Assembly (NCBI GenBank): GCA_017415185.1
Contig: JAFQHZ010000019.1
Span: forward strand, 1-50,832
Direction: 5' to 3'
Source: Candidatus Gastranaerophilales bacterium
GTDB lineage: Bacteria > Cyanobacteriota > Vampirovibrionia > Gastranaerophilales > Gastranaerophilaceae
DNA: 50,832 bases
A program made the translations under genes and the position numbers. Of this stretch, positions 40,219 through 49,037 are shown one piece after another. Position 1 is the stretch's first letter. Each line of letters starts with the position of its first letter. Below the pieces are notes generated by a model. The model had not been told where the DNA came from and made no database searches. It saw nothing but the letters and a program-made list of their open reading frames with translations.

Positions 40219-40796
40219 TTATTATCTAAAATTTCTTTTAATGAATTGGCAATTTTTTGGTGATTTTCGATATCATAATGTAAGCCATCAATTTTTGACA
40301 CGCTTGCAATATTGTTTAAATCAACAAAAATGCAATTATTTTTTAATGCGATTTTTTTATAAATTTCAACAAGTTTTTTGGATTTTTCTATTGAATCTTT
40401 GTTGAATAATGAAGAAAAATAGCTCTTTAATATGCAATTGTCGATTGTATTTGGACATAACAATATTATTTTTGTATAATTTTTTATTAAATTTATTAAT
40501 TCTTCTAGTTTTTCGCTGAATTTATTTAAATCTACATCATATTGAAATTGTAAATCGTTAATCCCGATTTGAAGAATAATATAGTCGTAGTCTTTTGAAA
40601 GATATTTGTTGATTATTTCTAGGCTGTTTAATTCACCTTCGTTATTGAATAGTGAGCGATTATTGCAACCTTTTTCTGTAATTTTAAAATATTTTTTTAA
40701 TATTGCGCTCCAGCGTTTTGTTTCGTCATATCTTGAAAAATCGACTGGGTTAAAGCCGTAAGTGTTAGAATCACCAAAGCATAATATTTTCTTCAT
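40215..40796 (-). CDS. SGNH/GDSL-family hydrolase
   Basis: The product has 193 residues. Block I is LCFGDSNTYGFNP (nucleophile Ser about residue 10), block III IGINDLQF, and block V KIDGLHYDIENHQKIA with the catalytic Asp and His. Family members are esterases, lipases or deacetylases acting on acyl groups; without a signal peptide this one is likely cytoplasmic. RWSAILKKYF after block I resembles the arylesterase-like group. Its 3' end overlaps the PilB-like gene by 4 bases. Substrate cannot be predicted. Confidence 0.85.
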   Translation of the reverse strand: MKKILCFGDSNTYGFNPVDFSRYDETKRWSAILKKYFKITEKGCNNRSLFNNEGELNSLEIINKYLSKDYDYIILQIGINDLQFQYDVDLNKFSEKLEELINLIKNYTKIILLCPNTIDNCILKSYFSSLFNKDSIEKSKKLVEIYKKIALKNNCIFVDLNNIASVSKIDGLHYDIENHQKIANSLKEILDNN

Positions 40797-40909
40797 AATG
40801 TTTCCTATCTTTGTTTTTTATTGTAAAATAGATTAATAAATTAAGCCATATCAGCATTTAAATTTGTTTACGGTTTTTATAAAATTGACTTGTTTGGTTG
40901 AGGTGTGTT

Positions 40910-43183
40910 TTGAAAATTTTAAATATTAATAATTTAAGCAACAAAAATCTTAATTTTAAAAGAAGCTGGCAAGAACACAAATCTTGGGGTGTTAATATTG
41001 AGGATGGTTCTCAAAGTGCCAAAATTTTCACATTTTTGGATGCAAAAAATGTTGTTCTTGAAGTTAATAGAGGAAAAAATGACGAAAGAATTTTTCCTTT
41101 GGAAAAGAAAAACGATGGAATTTTTGAAGCCAAATTACCAAAAGATTATTTGAAAGAAGGGGATGAATATCAATTCTTAATTGAAAGAGAAAATGGTGAA
41201 ATTCAAAGGGTTAAAGATCCATATTCAAAAAAACAATCTTCTCTTTTGGGTCCGAGCGTAGTATATAACCATTCTGCTTTTAAATGGAGTGATTTTGCTT
41301 GGAAAAATAATCCGAATCGAATTTCAAGAAAAGCTGATTCTAAAAATGGTTTAACTCCTCTTGATTGTGCAAAAATATACGAATTAAACACCGCAACGCT
41401 CACAAACAAAGCCAATTTTGAAGGAGTTAAACAAGAACTTTCAAGAATTAAAAACCTTGGTTTTAATGCAATCGAAATTATGCCAGTTGAAAACACATAT
41501 TCTTATAATTGGGGGTATGATGGCGTTGATAAATTTGCTCCATCAAATTTCTTGGGTGGAGCGGATATGCTTAAAGATTTAATTAATTCGGCTCATAATA
41601 TCGGTTTGAATGTCATTATGGATATGGTTCCAAATCATATTGGTGTTGATGGTTCGCAATTGCAAAAAACTGGTCCATATTCTGGTGGTTCAACCCCTTG
41701 GGGTGATGCTTTTAATTACGAAGGCGAAAATTCTAAATATGTTAGAGATTATATCGTTAATGCGGCATTGAATTGGATTCATAATTATCATTGCGATGGC
41801 TTAAGACTCGATATGACAAAATTTATGAATTCTGATACAACTATGCAACAAATTGCTGCTGAAGTTAATTATCATTTTCCTGAGGCCTTTTTGATTGCCG
41901 AAGATAGCAGAAGCAATATTTCTGTTCGTGGGGATGAACATTGGCATGATTGGTGGCAGCCGCATGATCAAAGAGTAACAATTCCATTAAAACCAAATGA
42001 AATCGGTTTAAATGAAAGTGAAGAAATTCATAATCAAAAAATAGACAATATTTCTCATGGTGGCGTAACGTTATCAAGGCTTGGTTTTGATTCTGAATGG
42101 GATTTTCATTTTTATCATACATTAACTAAAGTTGCCTATGGTGAGGCTGATTTGGATGCGCTTGAGCGTGCAATATTTGATTCTTCTTCTCGTGTGAAAT
42201 ACACAACGAGTCACGATGAAACAGGAAACATGGATGGAACAAGGCTTGTTGCAAAATATATGGTTCCAATGTTGAAGTTAAATGAAAATATTTTTCTTGA
42301 TGATAAAGATGTTCAAAGAGCAAGAGACTATGCATCGCTTAAAGGAGACGGCTTTTCTTTTGAATCTGCACTGAATATTGTCAAATCTCAAAAAGCACAA
42401 CAAAACGCCATGAAATTAGCACAAATGGTTCAAAATGGTAGAATCGAGCGAATTATGGCTTCTAGACGTCCAAATGAAATTTTTGCAAATTCAGTTCTTG
42501 AACCTATGGGAATTAGTAAAGCTTCTTTTATCTCTCCAAGAAAGGTTTTAAATGCTTTCAGTGAAGCTACTCGAATTTATCGTGCAATTGAAGCGCTTAA
42601 ATATTTCACCCCAGGACCTGTTATGACATTCCAAGGTGAAGAAAATCTCGATATGACAAAATTTAATTTCTTTAGAGAATTTGATTCAATTAAGGATGAA
42701 AAATATTTATATGTTGAAAAAGGTTATCCGCACGGATTGAATGCTTATTTGGATTCAATTATGGGTAATCAAAAATATAGTATTAATGGCAAAAAGAGAA
42801 TGGAGGAATTTCAAAATCTTATTATTGATTTGAATTCCTTTAAGAAAAATAACTCTGCTTCAACTGTTGGGCAAATTAATTTATCAAACACTGTTAAACA
42901 TCCACAAAATCCTACTATTGCAATGCATTCAAAAGATATTGCTTCTGGAAGCGAAACATTTATAATAAGTAATTTTTCAAATGTTGATTATCCTGTTTAT
43001 AACATTGAATTTCCTGTTGGAAAATGGGAAGAGGTTATCAACACCAACAATGAAAAATATGGCGGAAGCGGAACTTGTCAAAATAAAGAAATTGTTTTGG
43101 GCTTTGGCAAAGTTGATAACAAAAAAGTTAAGTCTCAAATTGCCCTTCCTGCGAAATCTAGCGTGATATTCAAAAAAGTTTAA
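40910..43183 (+). CDS. GH13 family enzyme, TreZ-like (malto-oligosyltrehalose trehalohydrolase or branching-type)
   Basis: About 757 residues. An N-terminal leader (MKILNINNLSNKNLNFKRSW) precedes a CBM48-type domain (about 25-115) and the (beta/alpha)8 barrel: YSYNWGYDGVDKFAPSNFLGG, VIMDMVPNHIG, GPYSGGSTPWGDAFNYEG, nucleophile Asp in CDGLRLDMTKF (about residue 300), acid/base Glu in FLIAEDS (about 330) and the stabilising Asp in TTSHDETGN (about 435). The WGYDGVD and GPYxxxxTPWG motifs favour TreZ over GlgB. A helical insertion of about 120 residues after the third catalytic motif is unusual. No treY or glycogen gene is adjacent. The TTG at 40910 has GAGG 6 bases upstream and fits better than the longest frame at 40898. 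Confidence 0.82.
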   Translation: MKILNINNLSNKNLNFKRSWQEHKSWGVNIEDGSQSAKIFTFLDAKNVVLEVNRGKNDERIFPLEKKNDGIFEAKLPKDYLKEGDEYQFLIERENGEIQRVKDPYSKKQSSLLGPSVVYNHSAFKWSDFAWKNNPNRISRKADSKNGLTPLDCAKIYELNTATLTNKANFEGVKQELSRIKNLGFNAIEIMPVENTYSYNWGYDGVDKFAPSNFLGGADMLKDLINSAHNIGLNVIMDMVPNHIGVDGSQLQKTGPYSGGSTPWGDAFNYEGENSKYVRDYIVNAALNWIHNYHCDGLRLDMTKFMNSDTTMQQIAAEVNYHFPEAFLIAEDSRSNISVRGDEHWHDWWQPHDQRVTIPLKPNEIGLNESEEIHNQKIDNISHGGVTLSRLGFDSEWDFHFYHTLTKVAYGEADLDALERAIFDSSSRVKYTTSHDETGNMDGTRLVAKYMVPMLKLNENIFLDDKDVQRARDYASLKGDGFSFESALNIVKSQKAQQNAMKLAQMVQNGRIERIMASRRPNEIFANSVLEPMGISKASFISPRKVLNAFSEATRIYRAIEALKYFTPGPVMTFQGEENLDMTKFNFFREFDSIKDEKYLYVEKGYPHGLNAYLDSIMGNQKYSINGKKRMEEFQNLIIDLNSFKKNNSASTVGQINLSNTVKHPQNPTIAMHSKDIASGSETFIISNFSNVDYPVYNIEFPVGKWEEVINTNNEKYGGSGTCQNKEIVLGFGKVDNKKVKSQIALPAKSSVIFKKV

Positions 43184-43292
43184 ACGTATATGTTAAGAAA
43201 TGTAAACCTAATTAACCAACTTAAGCAATAAATTATTCTAAAAATACTTTATTAAAATGTAGGTTAGTTTAATTTTAATAGTGGGGTTAGTT

Positions 43293-44045
43293 ATGGGATA
43301 CGGTTTAAACATCGGTACAGGAACATTTTATGGTGATGGCGGTTATGGTTCTTCATTGTCTGGTTCAACTGGATTAGGACAACACAGAAGAGCAACTTCT
43401 TCATCAAATTTTAGAACAATGTCTAGAAATATTGCTGCTGGTTATTCTTCTGATATGGAAATTATTCAAAAATATTTAGAAGATGGCAAAACTGATAAAG
43501 CAATTGAAAAATATGAATCATTATTTAATGATATCAAAGCTACAACAGGAAACTATAATTATCAATTAACAGATGCTGAAATTCAATCAATCTTGAAATC
43601 TTCTTATGAAGCAACAACAGGAGCTTCTGTGATTGATTCAGTTGAAGAAAACACTTGTGGCTCATTTATGACTGGCTTCAAACAATCTATTCCAATTCTT
43701 GGTTTATTCTGCAATGATACATCAGAAGCTGAAGCAATTGCAAAATTAACAGGTGATGAAGTGTCTTTCAAGGATAAAGCTCTAGAATTCCTTGGTATGG
43801 CCGTTGGTACAGTGGCATTCTGGTGGTTAGGTGGTCCAATTGGTAAAGGTATTCAAACAGCCGCAGGAACAATCAAAGGTCTTGGATTCGCTGCAAAATT
43901 AGCGACAAATTTCCCAAAAACTGCAAAATTCTTAGGCGTAGTAGCAAATCATTCTTCTGAGATTATTAAAGGTGCAACAGCTGTATCTGCTGTGGTTAGC
44001 GGCGTAGACGAAGCAACAGACGGAATCAAAAACGAAATTGCATAA
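43293..44045 (+). CDS. Gly-rich protein with a hydrophobic C-terminal half, unknown
   Basis: The product has 250 residues from the ATG at 43293 (the frame is open to a GTG at 43281). The first 40 residues are rich in Gly, Ser and Tyr (GYGLNIGTGTFYGDGGYGSS). A helical middle follows, then a segment with CGSFMTGFKQSIPILGLFC and two hydrophobic stretches at about residues 165-215 (FLGMAVGTVAFWWLGGPIGKG ...) of a glycine-zipper-like kind. No signal peptide and no recognised domain. Membrane insertion is possible. It forms its own unit, ending at a strong terminator. Confidence 0.7.
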   Translation: MGYGLNIGTGTFYGDGGYGSSLSGSTGLGQHRRATSSSNFRTMSRNIAAGYSSDMEIIQKYLEDGKTDKAIEKYESLFNDIKATTGNYNYQLTDAEIQSILKSSYEATTGASVIDSVEENTCGSFMTGFKQSIPILGLFCNDTSEAEAIAKLTGDEVSFKDKALEFLGMAVGTVAFWWLGGPIGKGIQTAAGTIKGLGFAAKLATNFPKTAKFLGVVANHSSEIIKGATAVSAVVSGVDEATDGIKNEIA

Positions 44046-44113
44046 GATATCTGACTAAACTTTAAAATTAACCAACAAACAATCTAACAAACTATATAAC
44101 TAACTAACAAATT

Positions 44114-44145
44114 AAAAAGCCTCTCAATTTGAGAGGCTTTTTTTA
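44114..44145. terminator. Terminator between the Gly-rich gene and the SLH gene
   Basis: AAAAAGCCTCTC and GAGAGGCTTTTT form a 12-pair stem with a 5-base loop and T/A tracts on both sides, serving two converging genes. Confidence 0.9.
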
Positions 44146-45447
44146 TATATCATTGTCGTCTTGTTCTAATAAACTTTTCTTTGTTCTTAATTGAAGATAG
44201 TTTTCGTTTTGTGGTATTACCATATCTCCAGTTAAAAGAATATAAATTGTTTTTCCTGTTTTAATGTTGAATTCCATTAATGGAGACATTTGGTGTGCAA
44301 CTGCAATTAGATATTCTTTTTGAGACATTTTGTAATTTGCAAGGTCTTTAGCCTTTTTAACATTTTTAACGTCGTTCACATAAATTACTTTGTCATTTTT
44401 TGTGAATGGAACGCCAGCCATGTCGTATGTTTCGCCGGTTGGAAGTGAATATTTATGGAAAACCACTGTTGAAGTTTCTGGTTTTGATCTCCAAGCGCTG
44501 TAACCAATTTTGTCAACTCTTGCATAGAATTCAGTTCCTTTTGGATATAGGAAAGTTCCTTGAGTTGAATAAACGTCGTTTGGCGCTGTGAAACGATATT
44601 CGTGACCAACTAAATCTTTTCTTGTTTCAACAACATCTAGTGCTGTTCCGATTAAAATATTTCCAGCTTCGATAATTTTTTTGTTGTCATAAACTTGAAC
44701 TTTGTTATTTGTTGCAAATGGCGCTAAATCAAGAGTGTTTTCAGCAATGAAAACAGATTTATCAAAATCAAGACCATTATCGTCTTCATCCTCTGCCATA
44801 GCTGAGTTGTAAAGGTCTCTGTATTGTTCTTTTACTTTGTCAAGATTGTTTGCAATTTTGTCGAATAAAACCGCAGCTTCTGCTCTTGTTAAATCGTTTG
44901 CAGGAGTGAAGCTTAAAAGGTCTGGGTGATTAACATATAAGCCATTTGCTACGTTTTTAATCCAAGCGCGTTTTGCCCAAAGAGGGATTTTGTTATAATC
45001 TTTAAAACCAGTAATATCGCTTGCAACATAGTTGCCATTTGTAATATTTGCAATCATGCTCATTGTTTCGTTGTGATTAATTGCAAGATTTGGCTTGAAA
45101 GTTTTGTCTGGATATCCAAAAGCCATTCTGATTTGTTCAGAAAGAATGATATTTCTTTTGTTTGGAGTTAGGTTGTCGATGTCTTTAAAAGTTGTTCTTT
45201 GAGTGATTGCTTCGTCTTGACGTTGAATAACTTTTAATAATGCGGTAACAAATTCGCTTCTAGTCATTGTATCTTCCGGTTTGAATTTGTTGCCATCAAT
45301 AACATATATATAACCATTTTGTATCGCTCTAACTATTTCTTGACCTGCCCAATAATCGCTTCTAACGTCAACGATTTCAAGAGCATTTGCAATGTTCATT
45401 AGTAAAACTGCGAATGTTGCAACTAAAAACTTTTGAAACTTTTTCAT
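44143..45447 (-). CDS. Secreted SLH-domain protein
   Basis: The product has 434 residues. A Sec signal peptide (MKKFQKFLVATFAVLLMNIANA, cleavage after Ala22) is followed by three SLH units: about 26-85 (VRSDYWAGQEIVRAIQNGYI ... TMTRSEFVTALLKV), 90-150 (FKDIDNL ... GYPDKTFKPNLAINHNETMSMI) and 155-210 (FKDYNKIPLWAKRAWIKNVAN ... LTRAEAAVLFDKI). The C-terminal half is beta-rich and not recognised. In cyanobacteria and relatives, SLH domains of outer-membrane proteins hold the outer membrane to cell-wall polymer. The C-terminus lacks a typical barrel ending in Phe, so this is more likely periplasmic than a porin. Confidence 0.9.
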   Translation of the reverse strand: MKKFQKFLVATFAVLLMNIANALEIVDVRSDYWAGQEIVRAIQNGYIYVIDGNKFKPEDTMTRSEFVTALLKVIQRQDEAITQRTTFKDIDNLTPNKRNIILSEQIRMAFGYPDKTFKPNLAINHNETMSMIANITNGNYVASDITGFKDYNKIPLWAKRAWIKNVANGLYVNHPDLLSFTPANDLTRAEAAVLFDKIANNLDKVKEQYRDLYNSAMAEDEDDNGLDFDKSVFIAENTLDLAPFATNNKVQVYDNKKIIEAGNILIGTALDVVETRKDLVGHEYRFTAPNDVYSTQGTFLYPKGTEFYARVDKIGYSAWRSKPETSTVVFHKYSLPTGETYDMAGVPFTKNDKVIYVNDVKNVKKAKDLANYKMSQKEYLIAVAHQMSPLMEFNIKTGKTIYILLTGDMVIPQNENYLQLRTKKSLLEQDDNDI

Positions 45448-45516
45448 TTAATACCTCTTAATTGGTCTTTTGACAATATTATAACAAGATAATTTTACAA
45501 TAATACGGCATTAAAA

Positions 45517-46527
45517 TCAATTAATTTTATCCAAAATTAAATTGTAATCAATATTTAAACATTTGGAATTTTCGCAATTGCAGGCTCTTTTATGCCATAA
45601 GCAAGGTCTGCATTCAATATCGTTTTTGATTATTAAGATATTTTCTCTTTTTGGCACTAATTTGATTTCGCTTGTTGGTCCAAAAATAGCAAAGATATTT
45701 GATTTTACACAAACTGCAACGTGCAAAGGTGCGCTATCAACGCAAATTACTTTGTTTGAATTTTTCATTATGAAAGCCATTTCCATAATGTTTTTTGTTT
45801 TGTTGTAGTAGTTGATGAAATTCGGATTTTGCTTTATTTTTTCGTTTTTTAATATCTCTTCGATTAAATCTTTGTCGTCTTTTGTGCCTAAAAGGACAAC
45901 TTGTTTTCCTTTGTTTAAGAGTCCTTCAATTAAATTATTCCAAAAATTAATACTTGGGCATTTTAAGATATTTTTCGAAATAGACATTTTGGAAACCCCA
46001 GGATGAATGCATATATATTCCTCTTTTTTTAATTCGGGATTAAGCTCAAATTCTCCTATGATTTCAATATTTGGGTCTTGATATTCACCATTAATGATGG
46101 GTTTTGCTAAATCGTGATACATTTGCCCAGCGTATTGGTTTTCGTTTAGTTTGACTTTTTTTGTTAATAAGAAGCTGGTTTTGGAATCATAGCCAATTCT
46201 TTCTTTGATTCCAGTTAAGAATAAAATTACCGCCACAAGGGGATTTTTCCCGCTTGATATAACGCAATCAAAATTTTTAAACCAAGTTTTTATGATGAAT
46301 TTTAAAATATTAAAATATTTTTTATATCCTAAAGCCTTGATATCAACACAAATTACCTCATCAATTTTATTTGTTAGATTTTGAATACTTTTTGAGCGAG
46401 GTTCAAGCGCAAGTGTTATTTTTGCATTTGGAAATTCTTTTTTGATTGAATCAATAGTTGGTAAAAATAGGATTTCGTCGCCTATTCCGCCGTAATTTAT
46501 AAACAAAATATTCTTGTAATTTTTCAT
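45517..46527 (-). CDS. Glycosyltransferase family 9 (heptosyltransferase-like)
   Basis: The product has 336 residues. NILFINYGGIGDEILFLPTID is the GT9 N-terminal acceptor loop with its catalytic Asp, YICIHPGVS the phosphate-binding motif and VICVDSAPLHVAVCVKSNIFAIFGPTS the nucleotide-sugar site. The tail IECRPCLWHKRACNCENSKCL is Cys-rich, as in other GT9 proteins. Such enzymes add heptose or a related sugar to lipopolysaccharide core, so an outer membrane is implied. A promoter lies directly upstream. No other LPS gene is adjacent, though a GT4 enzyme is 2.5 kb away. Confidence 0.9.
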   Translation of the reverse strand: MKNYKNILFINYGGIGDEILFLPTIDSIKKEFPNAKITLALEPRSKSIQNLTNKIDEVICVDIKALGYKKYFNILKFIIKTWFKNFDCVISSGKNPLVAVILFLTGIKERIGYDSKTSFLLTKKVKLNENQYAGQMYHDLAKPIINGEYQDPNIEIIGEFELNPELKKEEYICIHPGVSKMSISKNILKCPSINFWNNLIEGLLNKGKQVVLLGTKDDKDLIEEILKNEKIKQNPNFINYYNKTKNIMEMAFIMKNSNKVICVDSAPLHVAVCVKSNIFAIFGPTSEIKLVPKRENILIIKNDIECRPCLWHKRACNCENSKCLNIDYNLILDKIN

Positions 46528-46533
46528 ATTTTT

Positions 46534-46561
46534 ATTATCTATTTTAATTTTTTCAAGTCAA
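46534..46561 (-). promoter_or_regulatory. Promoter candidate for the GT9 gene
   Basis: Minus strand TTGACT (46561-46556), 16 bases, GATAAT (46539-46534), 6 bases before the ATG. Confidence 0.55.
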
Positions 46562-46618
46562 TCTATTGACTTTAAAGTTTGTTATTGGTAAATTAGATTT
46601 TGCAAATTGAATATTTTT

Positions 46619-46666
46619 CGGGATGTAGCAAGGACTCCTCGGCAGTCAGGAGGTGCACAAATCCCG
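46619..46666 (+). other. tRNA-Pro-related hairpin element (relic)
   Basis: Its first 11 bases, CGGGATGTAGC, equal the start of the tRNA-Pro that begins 92 bases downstream. CGGGAT (46619-46624) can pair with ATCCCG (46661-46666), and CTCCT/AGGAG inside (46635-46639, 46648-46652) make a second stem. At 48 bases it lacks the T arm and the CCA end. It looks like a decayed or partial tRNA copy. Confidence 0.55.
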
Positions 46667-46710
46667 AGAGTAAACAAGTAAATAATAAAATTATAATTGA
46701 ATAGTAATTT

Positions 46711-46787
46711 CGGGATGTAGCGCAGCTTGGTAGCGCACCTCGCTTGGGACGAGGGGGTCGCAGGTTCGAATCCTGTCATCCCGACCA
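46711..46787 (+). tRNA. tRNA-Pro (anticodon UGG)
   Basis: A full cloverleaf of 77 bases including an encoded CCA. Acceptor CGGGATG pairs with CATCCCG, the anticodon stem CCTCG/CGAGG holds the loop CTTGGGA with UGG at positions 34-36, and the T arm contains GGTTCGAATCC. TATAAT at 46692-46697 and a terminator hairpin right after the CCA suit a single-gene transcript. Confidence 0.97.
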
Positions 46788-46788
46788 T

Positions 46789-46819
46789 AAAAGAGAGTTT
46801 CTTATTGAGACTCTCTTTT
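46789..46819 (+). terminator. Terminator of tRNA-Pro
   Basis: AAAAGAGAGT and ACTCTCTTTT form a 10-pair stem with an 11-base loop, beginning 2 bases after the CCA. The next 300 bases before the following gene are AT-rich and contain nothing else I can support. Confidence 0.85.
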
Positions 46820-47103
46820 ATTATGCATAAATGCACCTGCGTGGGTGTTATTTATATTGTGTTTATTGCAAGGCTTGTTAGTAGACATAAGTTATATTTT
46901 GTATTAACAAACAAGCTATAAAAACCAATATTAAAGCTAATATTTTTTTGTCTTTTTGTGATATTTAAAATACTTTTATTTGTATAAATTTATAATTAAA
47001 TCATATACAATTATTATTTGTTTACAGTTTAGCTTTCTATATCAAATTTTGCACACTAGGCTTGCGTTTAATATTGATTTCAATCTTAAAATATCAATTT
47101 AGT

Positions 47104-47140
47104 CAATTTTTATTCTTTAAATGTTTTATACTTGTATAAA
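47104..47140 (+). promoter_or_regulatory. Putative alternative promoter with overlapping palindrome
   Basis: CAATTT (47104-47109), 17 bases, TATACT (47127-47132), GTTT before the -10, as at 8658 and 30947. The palindrome TTTATACTTGTATAAA (47125-47140) covers the -10, a good place for a repressor. Confidence 0.5.
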
Positions 47141-47158
47141 TGTGTTTGGAGTATTTTA

Positions 47159-47773
47159 ATGAATATATCATTTGGTAGTAATTATTTAATAAATCAAGGT
47201 CGCAATTTTCCATACGAAGCAATTGACCAAATTGAAAACATAGAAGATATAAAACTGACTCAGGAATTTTGTCCATTTGATGAGGCTTGTAAAACTGGAA
47301 TTTTTTCTAAAATTACCTTAAGTTCGCCTGATGACTATGATAACGAAATCGAAAGAATTTTAATTTCTAATAACATTAATTTCTTAAAAACAAGTATAAA
47401 AGATGCCTTAAATTTAAAAAATATAACTTCAAGAATGATTTTAGATCCAGATTTTTCAGATAGATACGAACTGGTCTTAATGAATACGGAGGATTTAAAT
47501 GAACTTTTCAAAATGGATGATACATCTTATATTGAGCCTTTTGGAGTGAATGGTTTAGAGCGAAGATATGAAGGTTTTTGTGATTATTTAAGAACCGGCA
47601 AAAAAATTTATGCGCCAATGGTTGTTATTAACAATTTTAATGGAGAATTATCAGCAAGCATATCTGATGGCAGACATAGATTTGCTGTTTTGAGAGACAT
47701 GGGGATAAAGCAAATGCCTGTTGCAATACCAAAATATTCAATCGATATTGCTAAAAGATACGGGTTGTTGTAA
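47159..47773 (+). CDS. ParB/sulfiredoxin-fold protein
   Basis: The product has 204 residues from the ATG with GGAG 7 bases upstream; the longer frame opens at a TTG inside the promoter. The N-terminus MNISFGSNYLINQGRNFPYE belongs to the M-N-I type seen in other orphans here. The C-terminal half holds KKIYAPMVVINNFNGELSAS and ISDGRHRFAVLRDMGIKQMPVAIP, the phosphate-binding GRHR core of the ParB-N/Srx nuclease-like fold. Free-standing proteins of this fold can be nucleases, kinases or ATPases, so the reaction is open. No DNA-binding helix-turn-helix part is present, so it is not a partitioning ParB. Confidence 0.7.
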   Translation: MNISFGSNYLINQGRNFPYEAIDQIENIEDIKLTQEFCPFDEACKTGIFSKITLSSPDDYDNEIERILISNNINFLKTSIKDALNLKNITSRMILDPDFSDRYELVLMNTEDLNELFKMDDTSYIEPFGVNGLERRYEGFCDYLRTGKKIYAPMVVINNFNGELSASISDGRHRFAVLRDMGIKQMPVAIPKYSIDIAKRYGLL

Positions 47774-47792
47774 AGCTTTTGTAGATAATTAG

Positions 47793-49037
47793 TTAATTTA
47801 TCAACTTCAAAATCTGCGCTTCAATGTATTGCGCAATTTCTTTTTTGTCGCAAGTTACGTCAATTATTTCTTTTTCTTTTGTTGTGATTCTGATGAAGTG
47901 TTTAAGTCCTGATTTTTCAATTTTGATGTTTGAAACGCTATCGAAAGAAATGAACAAATAGCTGAATTTTGAAAATTTATTTAAATTTGCGCAATATATC
48001 ATCCTGTCTCTTGAAAAATCGATTATAAATTTTGTATATGGTGTTGTATTGATTAATTTGTCTGTTTTATGATTGAAATTTTGCGCAATTTTTTTAAGAT
48101 TATAATCAATTACAAAATTTTCAAATTCGGAAATTTGCTCTTGATTTGACATAAAATTAATAGTTCGATTTTCTCCGTATAAATCAAACGACAAGCGATT
48201 ATCCCTGTAAATTACATCGTCAATCTTGTCAATTACAATAGATTGAAGCGAAGACAAACCATTAGTTAGATAAATTATATTGTTATAATTATCGAAATAT
48301 ATTGAATTATCAACGATTTTGCTATATTTGTTTTGAATATATTCGTTTATTGAATCAAAAACTTCGCTTAAGAAAAATTTATCGTAACAAAAAAGCTGTT
48401 GCGCGATTCCGAAAATTGGCGCTTCAAAATATTTATATTTTGTGTCAATTGTGAAATGTTCTTTTTTGAGGTTGATTTTTCCAACTTGTGCCTTTTTGCC
48501 TGTTTTTATGTATGCAAAAGTTGTATCAAATTTTGAATAAGCCCAAAGATATTTGCATTCCCAATCACTTGCGCTAAAGAGATTAAATCTTTGTTGTGGA
48601 AATTTTGCTTCTAGTCTTTTAATTAAAGATAACTTGAAAATTCTATGAACAAAATCCGCAATTTCTTTGTTTTGTGGGTAAATGTTTAGCGTTTTGATTT
48701 CGCCTTTTTTAATATAATGAATTTTAATTGAAACATTTTTTTCGATTTTTTCGATGAAAGATAAAGCTATTTCGTCATATTTATAATAGCTTGGGTTGTT
48801 TGGGTTGAAATTTTCAACAACTGCTAGTTTTGTTTGGCTTTTGTTTAGCGCAATTGAAAGGTGTTTGTTGATAAAATGTATTTCGCTTGAATAAAAGCCC
48901 ATTGAATCAAGAACATCTTGAAGCGTTTGCATTGTTTTGGTTTTGTTATTTTTTTCAAATTTGATTATCAAAATGCCCAAAACAATCATTATCGCAATGA
49001 TTATTGTTATAAATAAAGCTATAAAAATTATATTCAT
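47793..49037 (-). CDS. Membrane-anchored protein of unknown function
   Basis: The product has 414 residues. One N-terminal membrane helix (IIFIALFITIIIAIMIVLGILII) is followed by about 385 soluble residues rich in strands, Tyr and Lys. Two segments look alike in layout, each ending in a phrase such as IKTLNIYPQNKEIADFVHRIF or KEIIDVTCDKKEIAQYIEAQI, which suggests PH-like or duplicated domains; I do not recognise a family. Its start overlaps the stop of the GT4 gene (ATGA), so both are translated together and may share an envelope role. Confidence 0.75.
   Translation of the reverse strand: MNIIFIALFITIIIAIMIVLGILIIKFEKNNKTKTMQTLQDVLDSMGFYSSEIHFINKHLSIALNKSQTKLAVVENFNPNNPSYYKYDEIALSFIEKIEKNVSIKIHYIKKGEIKTLNIYPQNKEIADFVHRIFKLSLIKRLEAKFPQQRFNLFSASDWECKYLWAYSKFDTTFAYIKTGKKAQVGKINLKKEHFTIDTKYKYFEAPIFGIAQQLFCYDKFFLSEVFDSINEYIQNKYSKIVDNSIYFDNYNNIIYLTNGLSSLQSIVIDKIDDVIYRDNRLSFDLYGENRTINFMSNQEQISEFENFVIDYNLKKIAQNFNHKTDKLINTTPYTKFIIDFSRDRMIYCANLNKFSKFSYLFISFDSVSNIKIEKSGLKHFIRITTKEKEIIDVTCDKKEIAQYIEAQILKLIN

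Noticed and set aside
46582-46836. Open frame with GMTGFEPATPSSQARCATKLRYIP
   Set aside because: This is the well-known false translation of the antisense strand of a tRNA gene; it covers tRNA-Pro.
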